Of a stretch of 64,000 nt of DNA, positions 7,690 to 16,067 are shown piece by piece; the stretch's first letter is position 1; each line of letters opens with the position of its first letter. The DNA is from UKL13-2 sp031414695 (GTDB lineage Bacteria > Pseudomonadota > Gammaproteobacteria > Burkholderiales > Usitatibacteraceae), in assembly GCA_031414695.1 (NCBI GenBank), contig JANNWG010000046.1, forward strand, positions 1-64,000. The letters run 5' to 3'. The notes under the pieces were generated by a model. That model saw only the letters and a program-made list of their open reading frames with translations, had not been told where the DNA came from and searched no databases. Position numbers and translations under genes: made by a program.

Positions 7690-9057
7690 CTACAGTTTGA
7701 AATGTGCGGCTTCTAAGCCGTGCCGCTGCAACAGCTTATAAAATTCGGTGCGATTACGTTTGGCGATTTTGGCGGCTTGCGTCACGCTACCATTAGTGAG
7801 TTTTAGGAGGCGTGTTAAATATTCATATTCAAATTGACGGCGCGCTTCTTCAAATCCATCCAGACTATCTTTGCCAAGCTGCATGGCCTGCTCAACCACG
7901 CTCACGGGCACAATGTCAGACGTGGTGAGAGCGACGGCTTGCTCAGCCACATTGAGTAACTGACGAATATTGCCCGGCCACGGCGCCGCCAACATGATCG
8001 ATAACGCATCGGGAGAGAAACCTGTCACCCGCTTGGCATAGCGTGCGGATAAGCGCTTAACAAAACTCGACAACAACAACGGTATATCTTCGCGGCGTTC
8101 GCGCAAAGCCGGTATTTTGAGCGTCACCACATTGAGTCGATAAAACAAATCCTCGCGGAAATCACCCTGATCGCGCGCCTTCACTAAATCACGGTGGCTC
8201 GCAGAAACGATACGCACATCTACTGGAACGCTTTTCACTGAGCCTACCGGACGAACTTCACGCGTCTCTAAGGCGCGCAGCAACTTCACCTGCAGCGCTA
8301 ATGGCATATCGCCGATTTCATCTAAAAATAAGGTGCCGCCGTCGGCCTCGCAAAATAACCCGAAATGGTCAGCATAGGCGCCAGTAAATGCGCCTTTTTT
8401 ATGACCGAATAATTCACTTTCGAGTAACGCTTCTGGTATCGCGCCGCAATTAAGCGCGATAAAAGGCTTAGCCGCGCGTGGGCTCGCGTCATGCAATGCA
8501 CGTGCGAGTATTTCCTTGCCAGTGCCGCTTTCACCTTGGATCAATACACTCGCCTCACCTTGCGCGACACGCTCAGTACGCACCAACAATTCTTCTATCA
8601 ATGGTGAGCGCGTAATAATTGATTGTCGCCACGCCATGACACTCGCTGACGCGGATACTCGCTTAATTGCACCATGCGTGCCGTGCAGTAACAAAGCTCG
8701 ATCAATTTGGGCGAGCAGCTGCGGGGCATCATAGGGTTTGGTAATGTAGCCAAATACGCCCTCTTGCGTGGCCGATACTGCGTCAGGAATGGTGCCGTGC
8801 GCGGTCAAAATAATCACCGGCAATCCCGAATAGCGTTGATCAATTTCGGCAAATAACCCCATGCCATCCATGCCGTCCATACGTAAATCTGTCACCACTA
8901 AATCGGGTCGCTCGGCGGCAATCATGGATAGCGCCTGCTGTGCGCTTGACGCGGTAGCAACATGGTAGCCATTCGCCTTCAAGCGTATTGCAAGTAAGCG
9001 CAGTAAGTCAGGGTCGTCGTCAACTAACAACAAATGGCCTTTGATACTCAATGTCAT
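7690..9057 (-). CDS. glrR: Sigma-54-dependent response regulator GlrR
   Basis: A 455-residue NtrC-family activator. The receiver domain (about 8-125) has the acidic pocket DDD at 13-15 and phospho-acceptor Asp57 in VVTDLRMDGMDGM. The central AAA+ domain (about 150-385) has Walker A GESGTGKE, the sigma-54 contact loop GAFTGA and Walker B GGTLFLDEIGD. The C-terminal Fis-type helix-turn-helix ends with RNRTEFYKLLQRHGLEA, nearly the E. coli GlrR tail. ATG 9057 was chosen because GAAGG lies six bases before it; a TTG at 9102 gives a longer form without such a site. It is the last gene of glrK-qseG-glrR and probably activates the sigma-54 promoter just downstream of itself. Confidence 0.93.
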   Translation of the reverse strand: MTLSIKGHLLLVDDDPDLLRLLAIRLKANGYHVATASSAQQALSMIAAERPDLVVTDLRMDGMDGMGLFAEIDQRYSGLPVIILTAHGTIPDAVSATQEGVFGYITKPYDAPQLLAQIDRALLLHGTHGAIKRVSASASVMAWRQSIITRSPLIEELLVRTERVAQGEASVLIQGESGTGKEILARALHDASPRAAKPFIALNCGAIPEALLESELFGHKKGAFTGAYADHFGLFCEADGGTLFLDEIGDMPLALQVKLLRALETREVRPVGSVKSVPVDVRIVSASHRDLVKARDQGDFREDLFYRLNVVTLKIPALRERREDIPLLLSSFVKRLSARYAKRVTGFSPDALSIMLAAPWPGNIRQLLNVAEQAVALTTSDIVPVSVVEQAMQLGKDSLDGFEEARRQFEYEYLTRLLKLTNGSVTQAAKIAKRNRTEFYKLLQRHGLEAAHFKL

Positions 9058-9164
9058 ATTGACCTTCGGTCTATCTAATAAATCATGCATAGTCTGCCCC
9101 AAAAATGAATGTAATAAAGACTATGCATTTTTCGTGCCGGAATGGTTTGCACTAAACTTAGCCA

Positions 9165-9749
9165 CTATCGACGCGCAACACTCCGATCAATTGATTTCAA
9201 CGCCGCAATTTGTTTTTCTAATTCGTCAATACGTTGTTTTAAGGCGCGCACTTCAGGCTCGCGGTCATCGCGTTTATTATTTGCAGCAATGTTGATGTTG
9301 CGGCTACGAATAGTCGCAATGTCTTCACGCAATTTTTTGCGCGAATTAGCAACTTGCTGCATTTGGTGTGCCATTGTTTTAATTGATAAATCGTTATCGT
9401 CAGCGGTGGCGTTGAGTAGTGGCTCAACGATGCTGAGTAATTGTGTATCGTCAGTCGCGACTACTGGTGAGGCATATAAAGCAAGCAAATACCGTAGCCT
9501 GCGAAATTGCACCGGATCGCGCTCAAATGCTTCGCGTGCCACGTCCTTCTCCGCCAATAATGCGGCGGGCGACATGTTTTGCAATTCACGTAGGGATTGA
9601 ATTAGCGCGTCTGCCGAAGAGGGTTTAGCAACAACAATCGGGGCGACTGGCGCCGTGTGTGGCGCGACGTGGTCAACGGCGCAGCCACTCATCACAGCGC
9701 AAAGTATTACTATTAAGAATAAGCAATTCAATTTATTCATCATTGTCAT
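9165..9749 (-). CDS. qseG: QseG-like lipoprotein of the glr operon
   Basis: A 194-residue predicted lipoprotein. The N-terminal signal sequence ends in lipobox VMSGC (Cys23). A helical middle region follows, and the C-terminal part (about 125-190) is rich in charged heptads such as EVRALKQRIDELEKQIAALK, a likely coiled coil. In E. coli the gene between glrK and glrR encodes QseG, an outer-membrane lipoprotein that interacts with the sensor GlrK. Sequence similarity is modest by eye, so the name rests mainly on size, lipobox and position, 15 bases after glrK and about 100 bases before glrR. It probably acts in the periplasm to tune the kinase. Confidence 0.75.
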   Translation of the reverse strand: MTMMNKLNCLFLIVILCAVMSGCAVDHVAPHTAPVAPIVVAKPSSADALIQSLRELQNMSPAALLAEKDVAREAFERDPVQFRRLRYLLALYASPVVATDDTQLLSIVEPLLNATADDNDLSIKTMAHQMQQVANSRKKLREDIATIRSRNINIAANNKRDDREPEVRALKQRIDELEKQIAALKSIDRSVARR

Positions 9750-9764
9750 TTGCGATAGTAAACG

Positions 9765-11318
9765 TTAAAGCTCTTTTTGCTGCAGAAAACGCGGCAAAAT
9801 CACGCGAATTCTTGCGCCGCGTTCACCTTGCGAAGCTGATTTGCCTTCATTGGTACTTACCATTGTTGACACTGCTTCTACAATGCCACGATGAAGCTCT
9901 ACATAATCACGCACAATCGCTAAACCTAAACCCGTTCCCTTCGCACCTGACTTGATGGCATCGTTTGAACGATAAAAAGCATCAAAAATCCGCTCACGAT
10001 CAGCTTCGCCAATACCTGGCCCATCATCAAGCACTTCGACGACCGCATTGTCCTCTTGCTTGACCAACCGAACGGTAATATTGCCGCCTTGCGGCGAATA
10101 TTTAATCGCATTGGAAATTAAATTATCTATCACCACACGCAGCTTTTTTATGTCACCTACGAGGGTTGTTTTTTCATATTCACGACGCACACTAAGTGAC
10201 TTCGTCACTAGGGCAATTTTTTGCTGATCGAGTACGTCATCAATTAAATCGAGCATTTGTAAGGAAGCTAATTCGATAGACTGCGTTTCTTTTAAGCGCA
10301 ATGCCGATTGTGACTGACTATAGGTCAGCAAGTCTTGAATGAGCCGTTCGAGTGATTGCGAGTTATGGCGCAAAATGCGCGCGATTTCTTGCTGCTCCAC
10401 ATTTAGCTGCCCCACCACTTCTTCGGCTAATAAATCAGAGCCTTCGCGTAACGCCGTAAGTGGTGTTTTTAACTCATGCGAGATGTGTTGAAAAAAACGC
10501 GTCTTCTGATCCTCTAAGGTAATCAACCGTTGTCGCAACCAATCAAGTTGATCGCCTAATTTTTCAATATCGCGTGGACCGGTGACGCGTATACGACGTG
10601 CGAGTTTGCCTTGGCCGAGTCGATGAATCGCTTGGCCCAAATCACGAATCGGCCGCGTTAGCAAATAGGTAAAGCCAGCAATCATTAATAGCGCGGATGG
10701 CACCATCGCGAGCATTTGCCAAAATACTTGGTTACGCGATTTGGCGGCAGACGCGCGCAGGCTTTCGACTTCCGCATTCACACTTAGATCGGCAAGGGTA
10801 TTTAATTTTTGTGCGCGATCCGAAATGTCACCAAATTCGCGCTCCGTTTTTTTTTGCAAATCAGCGGAAGGCATTGCCTTCGCGAGCATCGTATAAGCGC
10901 TCGCCTCAAGTGTTTTGATTGCCGAGGTGGCGGCCAACATGTCATTTGAAAGCGGCAAGGCCGTAAGCTGCTTTAACCCAAGTAAAAATTGTTCGCGGGT
11001 ACGTTTATAGCTTTCTATCATGTCGCTATCGCCAGACACCGCATAAAAGCGCGCTGAACGCTCCAGAGCCAAGCATGTAGCGCCTAACTGGCGCGTACTT
11101 TTAGTCGCCAGCGTTGCGTTATAGACCGCTTGTTGGCTCAGCTCAGATAATCGTTCAATCGCGAAGGCGTTCGCCACCAATCCCGCAATTAAGGGCAAAG
11201 TGACGATGGCAAAACCAACCAGCAGTAAGCCAAGAAATGAGGTGGGATAACGAAGTTGGCGCAAGGGAAAGGTTTGCAGTTCGCGGTTAGAGTGAGCGTG
11301 AATAGACTTAGATAACAT
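9765..11318 (-). CDS. glrK: Sensor histidine kinase GlrK
   Basis: A 517-residue membrane kinase. The first membrane helix is at about 27-50, followed by a helical periplasmic domain of about 150 residues. The second helix (about 200-220) leads into a HAMP segment (TRPIRDLGQAIHRLGQG). The dimerisation/phosphotransfer helix carries His281 in FFQHISHELKTPL. The ATP-binding domain has the N box NLISNAIKYSPQGG, the G1 box DDGPGIG and the G2 box GTGLGLAIV. It is the partner of GlrR. A consensus sigma-54 promoter lies only about 13 bases before the first ATG, which would give an almost leaderless mRNA, so the true start may be slightly further in or another promoter may be used. Confidence 0.9.
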   Translation of the reverse strand: MLSKSIHAHSNRELQTFPLRQLRYPTSFLGLLLVGFAIVTLPLIAGLVANAFAIERLSELSQQAVYNATLATKSTRQLGATCLALERSARFYAVSGDSDMIESYKRTREQFLLGLKQLTALPLSNDMLAATSAIKTLEASAYTMLAKAMPSADLQKKTEREFGDISDRAQKLNTLADLSVNAEVESLRASAAKSRNQVFWQMLAMVPSALLMIAGFTYLLTRPIRDLGQAIHRLGQGKLARRIRVTGPRDIEKLGDQLDWLRQRLITLEDQKTRFFQHISHELKTPLTALREGSDLLAEEVVGQLNVEQQEIARILRHNSQSLERLIQDLLTYSQSQSALRLKETQSIELASLQMLDLIDDVLDQQKIALVTKSLSVRREYEKTTLVGDIKKLRVVIDNLISNAIKYSPQGGNITVRLVKQEDNAVVEVLDDGPGIGEADRERIFDAFYRSNDAIKSGAKGTGLGLAIVRDYVELHRGIVEAVSTMVSTNEGKSASQGERGARIRVILPRFLQQKEL

Positions 11319-11330
11319 GCTAACTGTATC

Positions 11331-11346
11331 AGCAACTGTTGTGCCA
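11331..11346 (-). promoter_or_regulatory. Sigma-54 (-24/-12) promoter upstream of glrK
   Basis: The minus strand reads TGGCACAACAGTTGCT, a full match to TGGCAC-N5-TTGCW. The predicted start is near 11320, two bases before the first glrK ATG. No TGTC-N10-GAC box was found in the 100 bases upstream, so the activator is uncertain. If used, the glr operon could be autoactivated. Confidence 0.65.
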
Positions 11347-11427
11347 ACTTAATGCTTGCAGGGCACTTGCGATGATAAAATTGCGCATATTAGTTATGCC
11401 TAACCGAGAACGAAAACGAGAAAAATC

Positions 11428-11637
11428 ATGGCCATGTACGAATCCGATATCACAAAATTTGTTCGCGATATGCTCGACAAATCACCTGAATTGAAAACGC
11501 TACAAAAACAAAACCGCGCAACGTGGTGGGATAAAGTCTTGGATCAAGATCAAGCCAGCCGTAACAATGCCTCAGAAGCACCAAAGGCACCCTATGCGTA
11601 CTTTCCACTGCCTGAAGCAAACGCTAAAAAAGAATAA
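11428..11637 (+). CDS. DUF3460 family small protein
   Basis: A 69-residue hydrophilic protein matching the betaproteobacterial DUF3460 pattern: YESDITKFVRDMLDKSPEL, then a central WWDK and a short C-terminal PYAYFPLP-like motif. It has no membrane helix or signal peptide. The function is unknown. It is transcribed divergently from glrK with about 110 bases between them, and a REP-like palindrome begins almost at its stop codon and may serve as a transcript end. Confidence 0.8.
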   Translation: MAMYESDITKFVRDMLDKSPELKTLQKQNRATWWDKVLDQDQASRNNASEAPKAPYAYFPLPEANAKKE

Positions 11638-11638
11638 G

Positions 11639-11700
11639 GTCGTTTATTGGCGTGCAGTTTGGGGTGATATTGGCTTAAAGTGCCCGCCAATAAACGACTT
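11639..11700. repeat. REP-like palindromic repeat, family A (copy 2, best preserved)
   Basis: GTCGTTTATTGGCG at the left pairs with CGCCAATAAACGAC at the right across about 25 bases, making a near-perfect hairpin two bases after the DUF3460 stop. This copy shows the intact form of family A. Confidence 0.85.
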
Positions 11701-11763
11701 CTATTTTTTTATTGCCTCCTGTTGACCGTGACATCTGCTAGGTTGGGCAAACAAACTTTACTC

Positions 11764-11930
11764 AGGGACTTGATCAGCGCCTCCCTTTGAAAAAGCGAGG
11801 TTGGGAGGGATTGCGATGTGACTTGCAAATCTAGCAATCAAGTCCCTAATGTCAAATCGCACTTCACACAACACAATCGCCACTAGCTCCCTCCTTAGAC
11901 AAACTCAGGACAGGCTTTTTCAAAGGGGAG
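11764..11930. repeat. Composite inverted-repeat region downstream of serB
   Basis: Two nested inverted pairs are visible: GGGACTTGAT (about 11765) with ATCAAGTCCC (about 11838), and CTCCCTTTGAAAAAGC (11781-11796) with GCTTTTTCAAAGGGGAG (11914-11930). There is no gene. With the family A copy it fills the gap between the convergent DUF3460 and serB genes. Confidence 0.65.
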
Positions 11931-11968
11931 AACTGAGCGGCGGGCTTTAGCTAAACCCCGCACGCTGA

Positions 11969-12619
11969 CTAAGCGCTAAACCACTCAAAAACCGTATCCA
12001 ACCCACCCGCATTAATAGCGTGAGTGGCACTCTTTTGCACAATCGGTTTGGCATGAAAAGCGAATGAGACACCTGCTTCTTGCATCATCAATAAATCATT
12101 TGCGCCGTCGCCGATGACCATGATTTCATTTTTTTTTGCGCCTATTCGCTGTGCGGTTTCGCGTACATATTGGGCTTTAGCGTTGGCATCGCAGAGTGGG
12201 CCTACGACACGTCCGGTGAGTTTGCCGTTGCTGATTTCTAGTTGATTCGAAAAGGCGGCGTCAAGCTGCAAGCGCGCTTTAAGACGATCAGTAAAAAACG
12301 TAAAGCCACCTGAGACTAGCAACGTAAAAATATTGTTCGCTTTTGCGGCGTTGATGAGCTTATCTGCGCCTTGCGAGAGTTGCAGGCGTTCATCATAGAC
12401 TTGCTGCAAGACAGATTCGTCTAAGCCCGCTAAAAGCGCCACACGCTGTCTGAGCGAGCTAGGCCAATCTATCTCGCCGCGCATGGCGGCCTCGGTAATG
12501 GCGGCGACTTCGCGCTTCTTGCCAACAAAATCAGCGATTTCATCTATGCACTCGATAGTGATAAGTGTTGAATCCATGTCGAGTGTGAGCAGGCGAAATT
12601 GTGAAAATGTGTTTGTCAT
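11969..12619 (-). CDS. serB: Phosphoserine phosphatase SerB
   Basis: A 216-residue HAD-superfamily enzyme catalysing the last step of serine synthesis, phosphoserine to serine. Motif I is LDMDSTL (nucleophile and acid/base Asp at 14 and 16), motif II is LVSGGFTFF, and motif III/IV is VIGDGANDLLMM. The cap segment IECIDEIADFVG after motif I is the substrate-binding signature of SerB. It lacks the N-terminal ACT-like extension of the longer SerB forms. It starts two bases after the mfd stop, so the two are co-transcribed. Confidence 0.95.
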   Translation of the reverse strand: MTNTFSQFRLLTLDMDSTLITIECIDEIADFVGKKREVAAITEAAMRGEIDWPSSLRQRVALLAGLDESVLQQVYDERLQLSQGADKLINAAKANNIFTLLVSGGFTFFTDRLKARLQLDAAFSNQLEISNGKLTGRVVGPLCDANAKAQYVRETAQRIGAKKNEIMVIGDGANDLLMMQEAGVSFAFHAKPIVQKSATHAINAGGLDTVFEWFSA

Positions 12620-12621
12620 TC

Positions 12622-15600
12622 TTAGGCCGCCGCTTTAGATTTCGCTACTACGTCAGCAGGTGACATTGGTGTTAAATCGCGCAGTGTTGCTTTGATTTCC
12701 ATCACGCGATCATGCAAGCTAGTGATAGGTTTTTCTATTTTCAATTTGTCAGGTCCAGCCAATTTGAAATGACGACGCTGCTGCACGAGTTGTATCACGC
12801 GATGCGGGTGAATTGGCGTGTCGGGTCCAAATTGAATCGTGATAGACGCTGCACTGGCGTCAATTTTGACCAAATCCAGCGGCTTCCCAAGCAGACGTAA
12901 TTCATGGCTTGCTAAGAGTGTAGCGGCGGCCTCGGGCATGGTACCAAAACGATCGACCAACTCTTCTTGCAGATCAACGAGCGCTTCCAAGTTATCGCAA
13001 TTGGCGAGGCGCTTGTAGATGACCAAGCGCTCATGCACATCACCACAATAGGTGTCGGGCATGAGTGCAGGTGTGTGCAAGTTGATTTCGGTCGCCACCG
13101 ATAGTGGCTTGGAGAGGTCAGGCTCTTTGCCGGCCTTTAATGACTTCACGGCGTGATTCAACATATCGGTATAAAGCGTAAAGCCAATATCTTGAATGCC
13201 GCCAGATTGCGAGTCACCGAGCACCTCACCAGCACCGCGAATTTCTAAATCATGCATAGCCAAATAAAAGCCCGCGCCTAAGTCTTCCATCGACTGTATC
13301 GCCTCAAGCCGACGTTTCGCATTGATATTAAGCGCCTCTTCAGGGGGCGTGAGCAGATACGCATAGGCTTGATGATGTGAACGACCGACGCGGCCACGCA
13401 GTTGATGCAGCTGGGCGAGACCAAATTTATCAGCGCGATGAATCAAGATCGTATTGGCCGTTGGTACATCAATGCCAGTTTCAATAATGGTGGAGCACAA
13501 CAAAACATTTGATTTTTGATGATAAAAATCTCGCATCACACGCTCCAACTCACGCTCGGGCAATTGGCCGTGTGCGACCGCAATACGTGCCTCAGGCAAT
13601 AGCCGCTCAAGTTTTTCGCGTTGGTTTTGAATCGTATCGACTTCGTTGTAAAGGTAATACGCCTGCCCACCGCGCTTTAATTCGCGCAAGATGCCTTCAC
13701 GAATGGCGCCGTCAGAGATGGTTTGCACAAATGTTTTAATCGAGAGTCGCCGCTGTGGCGCGGTGGCAATCACTGAAAAATCGCGCAACCCTTCGAGCGA
13801 CATCGCGAGTGTGCGTGGTATTGGTGTCGCGGTGAGTGTCAGCACATCCACTTCGGAACGCATCGCTTTCAATATTTCTTTTTGTCTAACGCCAAAGCGG
13901 TGCTCTTCATCAATGATAACTAAACCTAAATTTTTGAACACCACATCTTTTTGAATCAGCTTATGCGTACCAATCGCAATATCGACAGTGCCATTGGCGA
14001 TACCTTTAATGCCATCGTCAGTTTCTTTAGCACTGCGAAAACGTGAAAACTCGGTTAACTTCACCGGCCATTCAGCAAAGCGATCAGAGAAATTTTGAAA
14101 ATGCTGCTCAGCAAGTAAAGTCGTTGGCACTAATATTGCCACTTGCTTTCCCGCATTCACCGCAATGAATGCGGCGCGCATGGCGACTTCCGTTTTACCA
14201 AAGCCAACATCGCCACAAACGAGCCTATCCATCGGTTTACCGGAGGTCATATCGGCTTTCACTGCCAAAATTGCGGCGGCTTGATCAGGTGTTTCTTCAA
14301 ACGGGAAGCCAGATGAGAAGCCATCAAATTCATGTTGCTGAAACGGAAATGCGAAGCCTTGGCGCGCCGCACGACGTGCATATAGATTGAGTAATTCAGC
14401 AGCGGTGTCGCGTATTTGCGCGGCAGCTTTTTTCTTCGCTTTCTCCCACTGCCCGGAGCCTAGCCGATGTAGCGGCGCATCATCAGGATTCGCTCCCGTA
14501 TAGCGAGAGATGGCGGATAGCTGCGACACGGGCACAAATAATTTTGCGTCTTCCGCATAATGCAGCTCTAAAAACTCCATCACGCCTTCGCCCAAATCCA
14601 TCGACACCAAGCCCATGTAGCGGCCAATGCCGTGCTGCTCGTGCACTACTGGGTCGCCGATTTTCACTTCTGCTAAATCACGCAACATGCCTTCGGCATT
14701 GCTGCGGGATTTGTCACGACGACGCGATTGCTTTACCTCACTCGCATACAACTCGTTCTCAGTCACGATCGCGAACTTGTCATCAAGCAATACAAATCCA
14801 CGTTGAATCGGCGCAACCACAATTTGTAAACGCGACTGTTGGCGGCTATCTTCAGATAATAATGCTTGAAAACTCTCACCAGTGCTAGTGTTTAGCCCAT
14901 TGTCGTTAAAAAACGTCAACATAGTCTCACGCCGACCTAAGCTTTCCGCAACAACGATAACGCGGCCATCAAAGAGCGTTACCATTTGTTTTAGTCGCGC
15001 GATTGGATCAGCCGCTTTACGATCGACATCAACTGGCGGGATTGGTGCTGTGCTGCGAGAAACATCGGCGTTGCTTAGTCGTGTGAAGCGACTTACACCC
15101 GCAAATAATTGATCAACGGGTAGAAAAATATCAGCAGGCGGCAGCAACGGATGATCGCGATCACCGCGCATTAAATCGTAGCGCGACTTCACATCACGCC
15201 AAAACGCATCAGCGATTTTTTCTACGTTGCCATGCAAATAGAAACGCGTATTTTCGGGCAAATAATCAAAGACAGTTGCGGTGGCTGCAAAAAAAAGCGG
15301 TAAGAAATACTCAATGCCATTCGGTGCTAAGCCGCCCGAAACATCTTTGTACATGCGGCTTTTTGCAGGATCGCCCTCAAAGCGATCACGAAATTGCTCT
15401 CGGAATAAATGCTGCCCACCTTTATCTAGCGGAAACTCCCGCGCGGGTAGCAAACGTATTTCATTAACAGGATAAATACTGCGCTGCGTATCGACGTCAA
15501 AGGTGCGAATTGCTTCAATCTCATCGCCCAATAAGTCAATGCGATACGGAATCATCGAGCCCATTGGAAAAAGATCAATCAAGCCGCCGCGTATCGCAAA

Positions 15601-16053
15601 CTCTCCTGGCGCCATCACCTGCTTCACGCCGTTGTAGCCGGCAAAGGCTAAGTCGTTGCGAAATTTTTCTAAGTCGAGCGTGGTCTTAACCCGAATAAAA
15701 AATGCCCGCCCCGCCAAATATTCACGCGGCGCGAGTCGTGTCATGGCGGTGGTAGCGGGCACAATGCCAATATCAAAATCGGCCTTTGCCAAGCGATACA
15801 ACGTAGAAATGCGCTCAGAGACAAGATCAGGATGCGGCGAAAAATGATCGTACGGTAGCGTTTCCCAATCAGGCAAACGGCAGACGCGTAAGGTTGGTTC
15901 AAACCAGATAATCTCGATGGCGAGCCGCTCCGCATCAGCCGCATCGGCGGCCAGTATTAGCAAAGGTGAAGACGTAGATTTTTTTGTCTCAATTGCAGCG
16001 CGCGCTAGTAGTAACGCATCTGAAGAACCAATAAATGTTGCTGAAGCTGTCAT
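12622..16053 (-). CDS. mfd: Transcription-repair coupling factor Mfd
   Basis: A 1143-residue DNA translocase that removes RNA polymerase stalled at lesions and recruits UvrA. The N-terminal UvrB-like region is at about 1-340. The RNA-polymerase-interaction (CarD-like) domain is near 470-560, with KIGDPVVHEQHGIGRYMGL. The RecG-like helicase core has Walker A GDVGFGKTEVA, box II DEEHRFG, TATPIPRT and motif VI QLRGRVGRS. The C-terminal TRCF domain follows. Full family length with no breaks. It lies 14 bases after the kinase gene and directly before serB, so these three genes probably form one transcription unit. Confidence 0.97.
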   Translation of the reverse strand: MTASATFIGSSDALLLARAAIETKKSTSSPLLILAADAADAERLAIEIIWFEPTLRVCRLPDWETLPYDHFSPHPDLVSERISTLYRLAKADFDIGIVPATTAMTRLAPREYLAGRAFFIRVKTTLDLEKFRNDLAFAGYNGVKQVMAPGEFAIRGGLIDLFPMGSMIPYRIDLLGDEIEAIRTFDVDTQRSIYPVNEIRLLPAREFPLDKGGQHLFREQFRDRFEGDPAKSRMYKDVSGGLAPNGIEYFLPLFFAATATVFDYLPENTRFYLHGNVEKIADAFWRDVKSRYDLMRGDRDHPLLPPADIFLPVDQLFAGVSRFTRLSNADVSRSTAPIPPVDVDRKAADPIARLKQMVTLFDGRVIVVAESLGRRETMLTFFNDNGLNTSTGESFQALLSEDSRQQSRLQIVVAPIQRGFVLLDDKFAIVTENELYASEVKQSRRRDKSRSNAEGMLRDLAEVKIGDPVVHEQHGIGRYMGLVSMDLGEGVMEFLELHYAEDAKLFVPVSQLSAISRYTGANPDDAPLHRLGSGQWEKAKKKAAAQIRDTAAELLNLYARRAARQGFAFPFQQHEFDGFSSGFPFEETPDQAAAILAVKADMTSGKPMDRLVCGDVGFGKTEVAMRAAFIAVNAGKQVAILVPTTLLAEQHFQNFSDRFAEWPVKLTEFSRFRSAKETDDGIKGIANGTVDIAIGTHKLIQKDVVFKNLGLVIIDEEHRFGVRQKEILKAMRSEVDVLTLTATPIPRTLAMSLEGLRDFSVIATAPQRRLSIKTFVQTISDGAIREGILRELKRGGQAYYLYNEVDTIQNQREKLERLLPEARIAVAHGQLPERELERVMRDFYHQKSNVLLCSTIIETGIDVPTANTILIHRADKFGLAQLHQLRGRVGRSHHQAYAYLLTPPEEALNINAKRRLEAIQSMEDLGAGFYLAMHDLEIRGAGEVLGDSQSGGIQDIGFTLYTDMLNHAVKSLKAGKEPDLSKPLSVATEINLHTPALMPDTYCGDVHERLVIYKRLANCDNLEALVDLQEELVDRFGTMPEAAATLLASHELRLLGKPLDLVKIDASAASITIQFGPDTPIHPHRVIQLVQQRRHFKLAGPDKLKIEKPITSLHDRVMEIKATLRDLTPMSPADVVAKSKAAA

Positions 16054-16067
16054 GCCAATATCCGTTA

